Assembly (NCBI RefSeq): GCF_900103365.1
Contig: NZ_LT629703.1
Span: forward strand, 1,054,001-1,118,000
Origin: Afipia sp. GAS231
Lineage (GTDB): Bacteria; Pseudomonadota; Alphaproteobacteria; Rhizobiales; Xanthobacteraceae
Length of the DNA stretch: 64,000 nt
Direction: 5' to 3'
The notes under the pieces were generated by a model, which saw only the letters and a list, made by a program, of their open reading frames with translations, ran no database searches and was not told the DNA's origin. The number at the start of each line of letters is the position of its first letter. Positions within the stretch are counted from its first letter, which is position 1. Below, in pieces: positions 40,125-48,604 of the stretch. Both the position numbers and the translations under genes were made by a program.

Positions 40125-40991
40125 CTAACTGAGCCGCTGCGCGACCATCGCGCCGATTTCCTTGAAGACCGTTTCCAATTGCGGCGGGGTCGGCGAACCA
40201 CCCTGCGTGTAGGCGGTGACCAGCACCGGGCCGCCGGACTTCGGCCAGGCGATCGCGATATCGCCGGACGCGTCCTTGCCGTTATTGCCGGTCTTGTCGC
40301 CGATCTTCCAATCCGCCGGCAGGCCACCGCGCAGACGGTTGTTGCCGGTCTTGCAGTCCACCATCCATTGCGTCAGATGCTCGCGCGAGGAAGGCGTCAG
40401 CACCGTGCCGAGCAGGAAGCGGCGCAGATTTCCCGCCATCGCCGATGGCGTGGTGGTGTCACGGGGATCGCCCGGCGGCGAACGATTGAGCTCGGGCTCG
40501 TTGTGGTCGAGGCGCGAGACCGCGTCGCCGGTTCGGCTCCAGAACTCGGTCAAGGCGGCAGGACCGCCGACCCGCGCCAGCAGCAGATTGGCACAGGTGT
40601 TGTCGCTGAGTTCGACGATCGCCTTGCACATATCTGCAACCGACATGGCCGCTTCCTTGGCGCCTTGCGCCAGGTTCTGTTTCGCGACCGGCGCATAATC
40701 GAGAAGATCCTTGGCCCCATAGGCGACCATGTCCTCAAGACGATCCTCGGCATTGTCGACCCGCGCCAGCACGAAGGCGGCCAGCGAAGCCTTGAAGGTG
40801 CTGCACATGACGAAGCGCTCTTCGGCGCGCCATGCGATCTTCGCACCGGTGGAAAGATTTTCGGCATAGACGCCGATCCGCCCGCCGGTGTCGCGCTCAT
40901 ATGCCGCCAGCACAGGCGGGGCGTCCTCTGCCAGGACAGGCGAAAACACCAAACCCGAGGCCGCTACCAGAAAGGTTCGTCGGTCGATCAT
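40125..40991 (-). CDS. Class A beta-lactamase with Tat signal
   Basis: A 288-residue serine beta-lactamase. S64-x-x-K67 (STFK), S129-D-N131, E165-x-x-x-N169 in the omega loop and K233-T-G235 are all present, so it should be active against penicillins and perhaps cephalosporins. The N terminus MIDRRTFLVAASGLVF is a Tat signal (RRTFLV), so the enzyme should be exported folded to the periplasm. A Cys precedes the active Ser (C63). The ATG at 40991 has AAGGAT upstream. No ampR-like regulator is adjacent. Its chromosomal setting suggests an intrinsic gene. Confidence 0.94.
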   Translation of the reverse strand: MIDRRTFLVAASGLVFSPVLAEDAPPVLAAYERDTGGRIGVYAENLSTGAKIAWRAEERFVMCSTFKASLAAFVLARVDNAEDRLEDMVAYGAKDLLDYAPVAKQNLAQGAKEAAMSVADMCKAIVELSDNTCANLLLARVGGPAALTEFWSRTGDAVSRLDHNEPELNRSPPGDPRDTTTPSAMAGNLRRFLLGTVLTPSSREHLTQWMVDCKTGNNRLRGGLPADWKIGDKTGNNGKDASGDIAIAWPKSGGPVLVTAYTQGGSPTPPQLETVFKEIGAMVAQRLS

Positions 40992-41153
40992 CACGAAGTT
41001 ATCCTTGAAGCCGAACTTGCGCATGCGATGCTGGTTTCTTGCGACAGAATGATGGCGCTTCAACCGCGTCCGCCGAAAAACATCCCGCTCGATACGCTAC
41101 GTATTTGTCCCTATCATGCCGCTCACCAACAATACGATCACGGAGCTTCCGCC

Positions 41154-41933
41154 TTGACCTCCGCAACATCAGCGCCGCTCAACCGTCTCAAACAGCTGTG
41201 GCGGGACGGACGCCCGACGTTTGGCGCGATCGCGACCATTCCCTCGATCCAGACCGTGCAGATCATGGCCCGTTCCGGGATCGACTGGATCATCGTCGAC
41301 CTCGAGCACGGCCCGATCGATCTCGGCACGGCGCATGGCATGATCACGGCGACATCAGGCACGCCCTGCGTGCCGCTGGTGCGGATCGCCGCCAACGAGC
41401 CCTGGCTCGCCAAGGCGCCGATGGACTTCGGCGCGCTCGGGATCAATTTTCCGATGATCTGCAGCGGCGCCGACGCCGAGAAGGCCGTGCGCAGCGTGCG
41501 CTATCCGCCGAAGGGCGACCGGCTGTGGGGGCCGTTTCACGCGCCGTTCCGCTGGGGCGTGTCGATGGCGGAGTATATGGCGACCGCGGACGACGACATG
41601 ATCTGCATGGTCACCATCGAGCATGTCGAGGCCGTCAACCGCATCGACGAGATCATGGCGACACCGGGCATCGACCTCGCGGTGATCGGCCCCGGCGATC
41701 TCGCCACCTCCATCAACAAGCGCGGCCTGCCTGACGATCCCGAAGTACAGGCGCTGATGGCGCGGGCCGAAGCCGGCATCCTCAAAAGCGGCGTGCCGAT
41801 CGGCGGCGTCGCCCGCACCGCCGAGCAGGCCAACCAGATGATCGAACGCGGCTATGTCGCGCTGGCGCTGGGCTTCGACTGGTCGCTGTTCCAGCGCGGC
41901 ATCGCGGCAAGCCTCGAGGGCATCAAGCGGTAG
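41154..41933 (+). CDS. HpcH/HpaI-family aldolase
   Basis: A class II, metal-dependent aldolase of 259 residues that cleaves or forms 2-keto-3-deoxy-acid type bonds. Family marks are GIDWIIVDLEHGP, PLVRIAANEPW, RLWGPFHAP and the C-terminal GVARTAEQANQMI. It starts with TTG at 41154, supported by GGAG; the open frame upstream is a shadow of the beta-lactamase. The precise substrate is unknown. It is followed by a cupin gene in the same direction. Confidence 0.9.
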   Translation: MTSATSAPLNRLKQLWRDGRPTFGAIATIPSIQTVQIMARSGIDWIIVDLEHGPIDLGTAHGMITATSGTPCVPLVRIAANEPWLAKAPMDFGALGINFPMICSGADAEKAVRSVRYPPKGDRLWGPFHAPFRWGVSMAEYMATADDDMICMVTIEHVEAVNRIDEIMATPGIDLAVIGPGDLATSINKRGLPDDPEVQALMARAEAGILKSGVPIGGVARTAEQANQMIERGYVALALGFDWSLFQRGIAASLEGIKR

Positions 41934-42024
41934 AAAAATCGCGCGTCCTGGCGACGCGCCCCTGGCCGCGCGCTTTCCGCGCGCGGAAGGCGCTGCTAGA
42001 CTTTCTGCCACACGGAGAAAACAC

Positions 42025-42405
42025 ATGATCAAGAAAATGCTTCTCGGACTATCCATCGTCGCATTCGCCGGCGTGGCTCTCGCCCAGCAAACCGGTATCA
42101 AGCGGACCCCGCTGCAAAAGCTCGATTTCCCGGCCGGCTACAACACCGTCACCGCCATCGCGGAAGTTCCCGCAGGCGGCGCCGCCGGCCGCCATACCCA
42201 TCCCGGCATGGAAACCGGCTATGTGCTGGAGGGCGAGCTCGAACTCGTGCTCGATGGCAAGCCTCCGATGAAGATCAAGGCCGGCGAATCCTACCAGATC
42301 CCGGAAGGCGCCGTTCACGACGCCAAGGCCGGCGACAAGCCCTTCAAAGTGCTCGGGGTCTACGTCGTCAAGGCCGGCGAGCCGCTGGCCAAACCGGCGC
42401 CGTAA
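42025..42405 (+). CDS. Exported cupin-domain protein
   Basis: A 126-residue single-cupin protein with a signal peptide (MIKKMLLGLSIVAFAGVALA). The metal-site motif is GRHTHPGMETGYVLEGELEL (His, His, Glu) with a second His in IPEGAVHDAK. It should bind a divalent metal in the periplasm; the substrate is unknown. The ATG at 42025 has GGAGAAAA upstream. It lies 91 bp after the aldolase. Confidence 0.88.
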   Translation: MIKKMLLGLSIVAFAGVALAQQTGIKRTPLQKLDFPAGYNTVTAIAEVPAGGAAGRHTHPGMETGYVLEGELELVLDGKPPMKIKAGESYQIPEGAVHDAKAGDKPFKVLGVYVVKAGEPLAKPAP

Positions 42406-42521
42406 AACGCGAACCGACTGGCGTCAAACCGTCTGGTTCGTGCTAGATCAGGGGTCGGCGGCCCGGGCATATGGGTCCGCCGGCCTTCTGATGGTCGTGT
42501 GGCGGGAACTAGAGCGGAGCG

Positions 42522-43298
42522 ATGCGCGGAACGGTTCGAAAAATCACAACGCCGCGTCGCATCGTCATCGATCTCATGCACGCGTCGATTCGCGTCCCCT
42601 TTGTATCGCTTGCCCGCCCGCTCGACGTCCGCCTGTTGTCGGAGGCCCGCACGCAGGGCCCGCGGCCCGGCTGGGCCGCGATTTTCGTCAAGGCATTCGC
42701 CCTGGTGGCGAAGGAAGAGCCGGTGCTGCGGACGCTTTACGTCAAATGGCCGATGCCGTCGTTCTACGAACTGCCGCGCAGCGTCGCGATGGTGGCGATC
42801 GCACGCGTCGAGGAAGGCCAGGACTGCGTGCTGCCGCAACGAATCACGGCGCCCGATGAAATGCCGCTGGATGAGGTCAACGCCCTGATTCGGCACGCCA
42901 AGGACGCGCCGATCGACGAAGTGCCGGCGTTTCGCAAGATGATGCGGGCGACCAGGCTGCCATTGCCGTTGCGCCGCCTGTTCTGGGCGATCGGACTGAA
43001 TTTCGGCCGTCAGCGCGCCAATTATTTCGGCAGTTACGGCGTGACCTCGGTGTCAGCCTATGGCGCTGGCGAACTCCATGCGATGAGCCCGGGACCTTTC
43101 GTGCTGAGCTATGGGGTTGAGAAGCCGGACCATACCATCGATGTCGTGCTGCGCTGGGACCATCGGATTACCGACGCCGCCCTGGTGGCCAAGGTGTTGA
43201 ACCGGCTGGAACAGGTCCTGAACACCGAAATCGTCCAGGAATTGCGGGCCAACCGCCAGCAAAACGAACCAAAGCCGGTCCGCGCGGTCGGCACCTGA
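42522..43298 (+). CDS. Stand-alone E2-like acyltransferase domain protein
   Basis: A 258-residue protein resembling the catalytic domain of 2-oxoacid dehydrogenase E2 enzymes, without a lipoyl or peripheral-binding domain. The core includes FVKAFALVAKEEPVLR, GPFVLSYG and VLRWDHRITDAALVAKVL. The usual HHRxxDG active-site motif is replaced by WDHRITDA, keeping the His. Such stand-alone proteins have no settled function. The ATG at 42522 follows CGGAGCG closely. Flanked by the cupin and a convergent SDR gene. Confidence 0.8.
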   Translation: MRGTVRKITTPRRIVIDLMHASIRVPFVSLARPLDVRLLSEARTQGPRPGWAAIFVKAFALVAKEEPVLRTLYVKWPMPSFYELPRSVAMVAIARVEEGQDCVLPQRITAPDEMPLDEVNALIRHAKDAPIDEVPAFRKMMRATRLPLPLRRLFWAIGLNFGRQRANYFGSYGVTSVSAYGAGELHAMSPGPFVLSYGVEKPDHTIDVVLRWDHRITDAALVAKVLNRLEQVLNTEIVQELRANRQQNEPKPVRAVGT

Positions 43299-43392
43299 TA
43301 CGCCCGAAAAAACCGCCCGTTTCATTGACGCAGCCGCGATCATTTTCGAACGAAGCAGGCACCGGTTCGCGTAGAGAGAACGCGCCAAACTC

Positions 43393-44169
43393 CTAGCGCC
43401 TGCGCAGCAGCCTCGTGACCACGGCAAGCACCACTCGGCGAGGGACGAAGCGCGTCACGACGATCGCCGCCCTGGTGCCGATACCGGGGATGCAAAGCCT
43501 CTGGCCTGCTTTCATGGCCTCCCAGCCGCTACGGGCGACTTCATCGACGGGAAGCTTTCGCAAAAGTTTGAACAACCGCACCTGCGGCGCGCCAGCCCGG
43601 GTCAGAAACGGTGTGCGCAGCGGACCCGGGCACAGGCAGGTCACCGTGACGCCACTACCCCTCGCCTCGCGCAAGAGCGCCTGCGAGAGCGAAACCAGAT
43701 AGGCCTTGCTGGCAAAATACACCGCCATCCGCGGTCCCGGCGCAAAACCGGCCGCCGATGCCACGTTGAGGATGCGGCCGGCCTTGCGCTCGATCATGTC
43801 GGGCAGGAATCGCAGCATGAGATCGGTCGGTGCCCGGATATTGACCGCGATGATCCCGAGCTGGCGCGCACGATCGAGTTCCACAGCCTGGCCAAACAGG
43901 CCAAAACCGGCATCGTTGATCAGGGTGTGACAATAGAGATCCCGCGCCTCGAGCTCACGGGCGACGGTTTCGCCGGCATCCGGCGCGGCGAGGTCAATTC
44001 CGAGCGCCACCGTGGATTGACCGGAAGGGTCGATTTCCGTCACCAACCGCTGCAAATCGGCGATATTGCGCGCAATCAGGACCGTTTTGGACCCTTCGGC
44101 GACCGCCAAGCGGGCGAATTCCACGCCAAGTCCGGAGGAAGCGCCGGTCACGACCACTGCAGGCTGCAT
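43393..44169 (-). CDS. Short-chain dehydrogenase/reductase
   Basis: A 258-residue SDR. Cofactor motif TGASSGLG (residues about 8-15), NDAGFG, catalytic Ser in VASAAGF, and Y-x-x-x-K in YFASKAY are present. R34 after the second strand (LIARN) favours NADP. The C-terminal basic tail (LLRRR) and hydrophobic end suggest membrane association. The ATG at 44169 has GGGAG upstream. It is divergent from rpsD. The substrate is unknown. Confidence 0.92.
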   Translation of the reverse strand: MQPAVVVTGASSGLGVEFARLAVAEGSKTVLIARNIADLQRLVTEIDPSGQSTVALGIDLAAPDAGETVARELEARDLYCHTLINDAGFGLFGQAVELDRARQLGIIAVNIRAPTDLMLRFLPDMIERKAGRILNVASAAGFAPGPRMAVYFASKAYLVSLSQALLREARGSGVTVTCLCPGPLRTPFLTRAGAPQVRLFKLLRKLPVDEVARSGWEAMKAGQRLCIPGIGTRAAIVVTRFVPRRVVLAVVTRLLRRR

Positions 44170-44427
44170 TGCTCCCAAACCCGTCCCTTTGCGCCTAAAA
44201 CTGTCCTGGCGAGGCCCGCGCGTACAAGTCATACCGGGCCGGGAGAGGATTTGACAGCGGGGTCGAATATCCCTAGAAACCGCCTGCTCGCGGGCCGTTT
44301 TCGGCCCGCGTTGCGTTTCGCGACCCGTGGTCCTCCCCGAGCTTTCGAGGCGGACCTGTCGGCCCCGGGATCACCCGGTGCACAGGAGGGCGCGTTTCCT
44401 CAAAACTCAAACTCAATAGAGGACGCG

Positions 44428-45045
44428 ATGACTAAGCGCAGTGAGGCGAAGTACAAGATCGATCGCCGTATGGGCCAGAATATCTGGGGCCGCCCTAAGA
44501 GCCCCGTCAACCGCCGCGAATACGGCCCCGGCCAGCACGGCCAGCGCCGCAAGGGCAAGCTCTCCGACTTCGGCGTGCAGCTCCGCGCCAAGCAGAAGCT
44601 CAAGGGCTACTACGCCAATATTTCCGAGCGCCAGTTCCACGGCATCTACGTCGAAGCCGGCCGCATGAAGGGCGACACCGGCGAAAACCTGATCGGCCTG
44701 CTCGAGCGCCGTCTCGATACGGTGGTCTATCGCGCCAAGTTTGTCGCCACCATGTTCGCCGCGCGCCAGTTCATCAACCACGGCCATGTCAAGGTGAACG
44801 GCCGCCGCGTCAACATCTCCAGCTACAAGCTGAAGCCCGGCGACCTCGTCGAGATCAAGGAATCGTCCAAGCAGCTCACCCACGTGCTGGAAGCTAGCCA
44901 GCTCGGCGAGCGCGACGTGCCCGACTTCATCGAAGCCGATCACTCCAAGATGACGGCGAAGTTCACCCGCATCCCCGCATTGTCGGACGTGCCGTTCGCC
45001 GTGCAGATGGAGCCGCATCTGATCGTCGAATTCTATTCGCGCTAA
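44428..45045 (+). CDS. rpsD: 30S ribosomal protein S4
   Basis: Primary 16S rRNA-binding protein of the small subunit, 205 residues. The N terminus [20 protein letters not shown] and the S4 RNA-binding domain ([34 protein letters not shown]) are canonical. ATG 44428 with AGAGGA upstream. It is a lone gene, as usual in Alphaproteobacteria, with a 258-bp leader region and a strong terminator. Confidence 0.98.
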   Translation: MTKRSEAKYKIDRRMGQNIWGRPKSPVNRREYGPGQHGQRRKGKLSDFGVQLRAKQKLKGYYANISERQFHGIYVEAGRMKGDTGENLIGLLERRLDTVVYRAKFVATMFAARQFINHGHVKVNGRRVNISSYKLKPGDLVEIKESSKQLTHVLEASQLGERDVPDFIEADHSKMTAKFTRIPALSDVPFAVQMEPHLIVEFYSR

Positions 45046-45067
45046 GCGATACAGCTTTCGAGACGTC

Positions 45068-45097
45068 AAAGGCCCCGGTTTTCCGGGGCCTTTTTTT
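45068..45097 (+). terminator. Terminator of rpsD
   Basis: Stem AAAGGCCCCGG/CCGGGGCCTTT with a TTTT loop followed by a T-run, 22 bp after the rpsD stop. Confidence 0.95.
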
Positions 45098-45122
45098 GTT
45101 TGGCGGTAGTACGAGGTTTTAT

Positions 45123-45425
45123 TCAGGCAACCTTCTGCGATTCGTCGATCGGTTCGGCCACCAACTTGACGCCGAGCGATAGCATCACCTTTCGGACCGT
45201 ATCGAATTCCGGCTTGGCCGTTTCCTTGAAGGTTTTGTACAGGCTTTCGCGCGACAGTCCGGTGGCCTTTGAAACGTCCGCAATGCCTTTGGCACGCGCA
45301 ACCGTATCGAGCGCCGTGCAAATAAAGGCCGGATCGTTCGTCTCAAATGCTTCAGTCAGATAATACGCGATCGCGGCAGGGGTCTTGAGGTAATCGGCCG
45401 CGTCGAACTTTGAGGTCTTGATCAT
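45123..45425 (-). CDS. Antitoxin of a HigBA/RelBE-like pair
   Basis: A 100-residue DNA-binding antitoxin of the addiction-module antidote type, with helix-turn-helix region IADVSKATGLSRESLYKTF (about 50-68). The protein begins MIKTSKFDAADYL. The ATG at 45425 lies 11 bp after the toxin stop, the toxin-first order typical of higBA. It should neutralise the toxin and repress the shared promoter. Confidence 0.92.
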   Translation of the reverse strand: MIKTSKFDAADYLKTPAAIAYYLTEAFETNDPAFICTALDTVARAKGIADVSKATGLSRESLYKTFKETAKPEFDTVRKVMLSLGVKLVAEPIDESQKVA

Positions 45426-45436
45426 CTTCGTTGCCT

Positions 45437-45727
45437 TCACAGCTGCGCTACGATTTCCTTGGCCCGCTTGATGTCGCTTGCTTGACTGGATTTGTCGCCG
45501 CCACACAAAATCAGCACAATCGTCTTGCCTGTTTGCTTGTAGTAGATGCGGTACCCAGGACCGTAGCTCAGGTGCATTTCGCTGATGCCTTCGCCGACCG
45601 GCTTGACGTCTCCCGCGTTACCGAGGCCAAGTCGCTCAATTCGAGAAGCGATCTTCGCAACGGCCCGTTGGTCCGCGAGCGCGGAAAGCCAATTGTCGAA
45701 TTCATCGGTCTTCAGAACCTCGAACAC
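45437..45727 (-). CDS. RelE/ParE-superfamily toxin (Gp49/HigB-like)
   Basis: A 96-residue toxin starting at GTG 45727 (MFEVLKTDEFDNWL). Core features of the family are RIERLGLGNAGDVKPVGEGI, ELHL-type EMHLSYGPGYRIYY and IVLILCGGDKSSQ. It probably acts as a ribosome-dependent mRNA interferase. No ribosome site precedes the GTG; the predicted transcript starts at or next to it. Confidence 0.92.
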   Translation of the reverse strand: MFEVLKTDEFDNWLSALADQRAVAKIASRIERLGLGNAGDVKPVGEGISEMHLSYGPGYRIYYKQTGKTIVLILCGGDKSSQASDIKRAKEIVAQL

Positions 45728-45761
45728 TGTATCTTATAGGATACAAAACACAACAAGTCAA
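45728..45761 (-). promoter_or_regulatory. Promoter-operator of the toxin-antitoxin pair
   Basis: On the minus strand, TTGACT (45761-45756) and TATAAG (45738-45733) are 17 bases apart. The perfect inverted repeat TGTATC-N6-GATACA (45728-45745) overlaps the -10 box and abuts the toxin GTG. The start of transcription should fall at the start codon. Confidence 0.7.
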
Positions 45762-46855
45762 TGACTGCACATAGCGAGACCCGCCCCATGCACTACACCC
45801 CTGCCCCGCGCGATCCCAAAGCTGCTCCCGTCCGCATCAACCTGTTGTCGGATACGCAGACGCGCCCGACCCCGGCGATGCGTAAGGCGATGGCAAAAGC
45901 TGACGTCGGCGACGAGCAGATCGGCGACGACCCGACGGTCAACCTGTTGTGCGAACGCGTGGCCGACCTGCTTGGCAAGGAAGCTGCCGTGTTCATGCCG
46001 TCGGGCACCATGTGCAACGTCGCGGCGACCTTGGCCTGGTGCCGGCCGGGCGATGAAATCCTCGCCCATGTCAGCGCGCATATCATCGCCCGCGAAGGCG
46101 GCGCGCATGCCGCGCTTGGCGGATTCCAGATCACGCCGCTAAGCGGCGACGACGGACAGTTTTCGCCTGAAACCTTTCGTGCCGCGCTGCATCCGCGCTC
46201 GCGCTACCAGCCGCCGCAGACCGTGGTCAGCGTCGAGCAGACCGCCAATATCGGCGGCGGCACGATCTGGAAGAAGACCGCGCTCGATGAAATCGTCGAG
46301 ATCGCCAAGGCCAACGGAATGGCCACCCATATGGACGGCGCGCGGCTGCTGAACGCCTGCGTTGCCACAGGCATCAGCGCCCGCGACATGGCCGCGGGCT
46401 GGGATTCGGCCTGGATCGATTTTTCCAAGGGCCTCGGCGCGCCGGTCGGCGGCGCGATCGCAGGCTCTCGCGAGTTCATCGACGATGTCTGGCGCTGGAA
46501 GCAGCGGCTCGGGGGATCGATGCGGCAGGCCGGCATATGCGCCGCGGCCTGCGTCTACGCGCTCGACCATCACGTCGACCGCCTCGCCGACGATCACGCC
46601 AACGCCCGAGCGCTGGCGCGGGGATTGTCGCAGATCAACGGTGTCGAAGTGCAGCAGCCCGAGACCAACCTGGTGTTCTTCAAGCCGGACGGAGCCGGGA
46701 TCGGGGGCGACAAGATGGTCGAGGCGCTCCGCAAGCATGGCGTGCTGCTGGCTGTCATGGACGGCCGCATCCGCGCCTGCACCCATCTCGACGTTACGGC
46801 CGAGATGATCGAGGAAACCGTCGGGCTGGTGCGCGAGATCGTGCGCGGCGCGTAA
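45761..46855 (+). CDS. Low-specificity L-threonine aldolase-like enzyme
   Basis: A 364-residue PLP enzyme of the beta-eliminating lyase/threonine aldolase family, which cleaves threonine to glycine and acetaldehyde. The N-terminal LLSDTQTRPTPAMRKAMAKA, FMPSGTMCN and HMDGARLLNA are family marks. The PLP lysine is in DFSKGLGAPVG. The start is ATG 45761 or 45788. The first lies within the -35 box of the divergent toxin promoter, so expression of the two may be linked. A related beta-hydroxy amino acid could be the true substrate. Confidence 0.88.
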   Translation: MTAHSETRPMHYTPAPRDPKAAPVRINLLSDTQTRPTPAMRKAMAKADVGDEQIGDDPTVNLLCERVADLLGKEAAVFMPSGTMCNVAATLAWCRPGDEILAHVSAHIIAREGGAHAALGGFQITPLSGDDGQFSPETFRAALHPRSRYQPPQTVVSVEQTANIGGGTIWKKTALDEIVEIAKANGMATHMDGARLLNACVATGISARDMAAGWDSAWIDFSKGLGAPVGGAIAGSREFIDDVWRWKQRLGGSMRQAGICAAACVYALDHHVDRLADDHANARALARGLSQINGVEVQQPETNLVFFKPDGAGIGGDKMVEALRKHGVLLAVMDGRIRACTHLDVTAEMIEETVGLVREIVRGA

Positions 46856-46945
46856 TTGCCTTCGCTCAGGGCCGCCGAAGGTACAGGTTGTGGCGGAATC
46901 CTGTTATTCAGTTGTTCGCCGTTGAAAAAATCGCCGGAGGTTACG

Positions 46946-48604
46946 ATGCCCAAAGGCTCCGACTTGTTGGTGGCCGCCCTCGAAAACGAGGGTGTTGATC
47001 GCATCTTCGGTGTTCCCGGCGAAGAAAATCTCGACGTCGTCGAAAGCCTGAGAAAATCGTCGATTCAACTGATCCTGACCCGGCACGAACAGGCGGCGGC
47101 CTTCATGGCAGCCACCTATGGCCGCCTGACGGGAAAGCCCGGCGTCTGCATCACGACGCTTGGCCCCGGCGCGCTCAATCTGACGACGGGTGCTGCCTAC
47201 GCGCTGCTGGGCGCGATGCCGATGGTGATGCTGACCGGGCAGAAAGGCATCATGAGCAGCCGGCAGGCGAAGTTCCAGATCGTCGACGTGGTCGGCACCT
47301 TCAAGCCGCTGACGAAGCTTTCGCTGCAGATCGTCAGCACCAGCACGATTCCGACCCTGGTGCGCGACGCCTTCCGGATTGCGACGCAGGAACGGCCCGG
47401 CCCCGTCCTGCTGGAATTGCCGGAGGACATCGCCGGCGAAGAAGCCGAACCGGTTGCAATGGTCGCGCAGCATCCGATTGAAATTCCAGTCGCCCACCGT
47501 GCTTCGCTCGACCGTGCCGCCGAGATGATTCTAAATGCCAAGCGGCCGTTGATCATGCTGGGCGCCGCCGCTTCCCGGCCGCGAAGCACGACCGGAATTG
47601 CCGGATTTGTTCGACGCACCCAGATTCCCTTCTTCACCACCCAGATGGGAAAAGGCACCGCGCCCGGCGGCACCAGATTGTATATGGGTACGGCAGCGCT
47701 GAGCGAACGCGACTATGTCCATGAAGCGATCGATCGCGCCGACCTGATCATCGCCATCGGCCACGACACGATCGAGAAGCCGCCCTTCATCATGGGCCCC
47801 GACGGGCCACAGGTCGTTCACGTCAATTACACGCCGGCCAACGTCGAGCAGGTCTATTTTCCGCAATGCGAGGTGGTCGGCGATGTCGGCCCGAGTCTCG
47901 AACTGCTGGCCGACCGCCTCGAGGGCCGTCTGCCCAACGCCGGCGCGTTGTTGAATCTCCGCGAAGGCATTCTGAGCAAGATCGCTGACCGGGCCACGGA
48001 GGCCCGTTGGCCGCCGACACCGCAACGCATTGTCCATGACGTGCGGCAGGTGATGCCCGAGAACGGCATCGTTGCGCTCGACAACGGCATGTACAAGATC
48101 TGGTTCGCGCGCAATTACCGTACGCTGGTCGCCAACACGCTGCTGCTCGACAATGCGCTCGCGACCATGGGGGCCGGGTTGCCGTCGGCGATGATGGCGG
48201 CGATGCTTTATCCGGAACGCCGGGTGCTTGCGGTGTGCGGCGACGGCGGGTTCATGATGAACTCGCAGGAAATGGAAACCGCGGTCCGCCTCAAACTGAA
48301 CCTGGTGGTGCTGGTCCTGGAGGATTCCGCCTACGGAATGATCCGCTGGAAGCAGGCGGTCGATCATTTTCCCGATTTCGGCCTGAGCTTTGGAAATCCG
48401 GACTTCGTGCGGTACGCCGAGAGTTACGGCGCCAAAGGTACAAGGATCGAAAGTACGGAGGCGATCATCCCCACGCTCGAGCGTGCGTTTGCCGGAGGCG
48501 GCGTACACCTGGTCGTCATGCCGATCGACTATAGCGAGAACATCCGCGTGCTGGTCGATGAACTCCGCGAGAAAGTGAAGCGGCTTGACGAGGCGAAGAA
48601 CTAG
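46946..48604 (+). CDS. Acetolactate synthase-like thiamine-diphosphate enzyme
   Basis: A 552-residue ThDP-dependent decarboxylase, close to the catabolic acetolactate synthase (AlsS) group. The active-site glutamate is in LTRHEQAAAFMA (about 46-57) and the ThDP motif is GDGGFMMNSQEME. ATG 46946 is selected because GGAGG precedes it at good spacing; the frame is open upstream. No small regulatory subunit is adjacent, which argues against the biosynthetic IlvB. Related enzymes decarboxylate other 2-keto acids, so the exact reaction is uncertain. It is convergent with the serine hydrolase. Confidence 0.88.
   Translation: MPKGSDLLVAALENEGVDRIFGVPGEENLDVVESLRKSSIQLILTRHEQAAAFMAATYGRLTGKPGVCITTLGPGALNLTTGAAYALLGAMPMVMLTGQKGIMSSRQAKFQIVDVVGTFKPLTKLSLQIVSTSTIPTLVRDAFRIATQERPGPVLLELPEDIAGEEAEPVAMVAQHPIEIPVAHRASLDRAAEMILNAKRPLIMLGAAASRPRSTTGIAGFVRRTQIPFFTTQMGKGTAPGGTRLYMGTAALSERDYVHEAIDRADLIIAIGHDTIEKPPFIMGPDGPQVVHVNYTPANVEQVYFPQCEVVGDVGPSLELLADRLEGRLPNAGALLNLREGILSKIADRATEARWPPTPQRIVHDVRQVMPENGIVALDNGMYKIWFARNYRTLVANTLLLDNALATMGAGLPSAMMAAMLYPERRVLAVCGDGGFMMNSQEMETAVRLKLNLVVLVLEDSAYGMIRWKQAVDHFPDFGLSFGNPDFVRYAESYGAKGTRIESTEAIIPTLERAFAGGGVHLVVMPIDYSENIRVLVDELREKVKRLDEAKN

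Noticed and set aside
40179..41153. Upstream extension of the aldolase reading frame
   Set aside because: It is antisense to an intact beta-lactamase gene. The TTG at 41154 with GGAG upstream and family length fits better.
44170..44427. Regulatory RNA leader for rpsD
   Set aside because: Some GC-rich hairpins exist (GGGCCGTTTTCGGCCC), but no recognised S4-binding fold could be supported from sequence alone.
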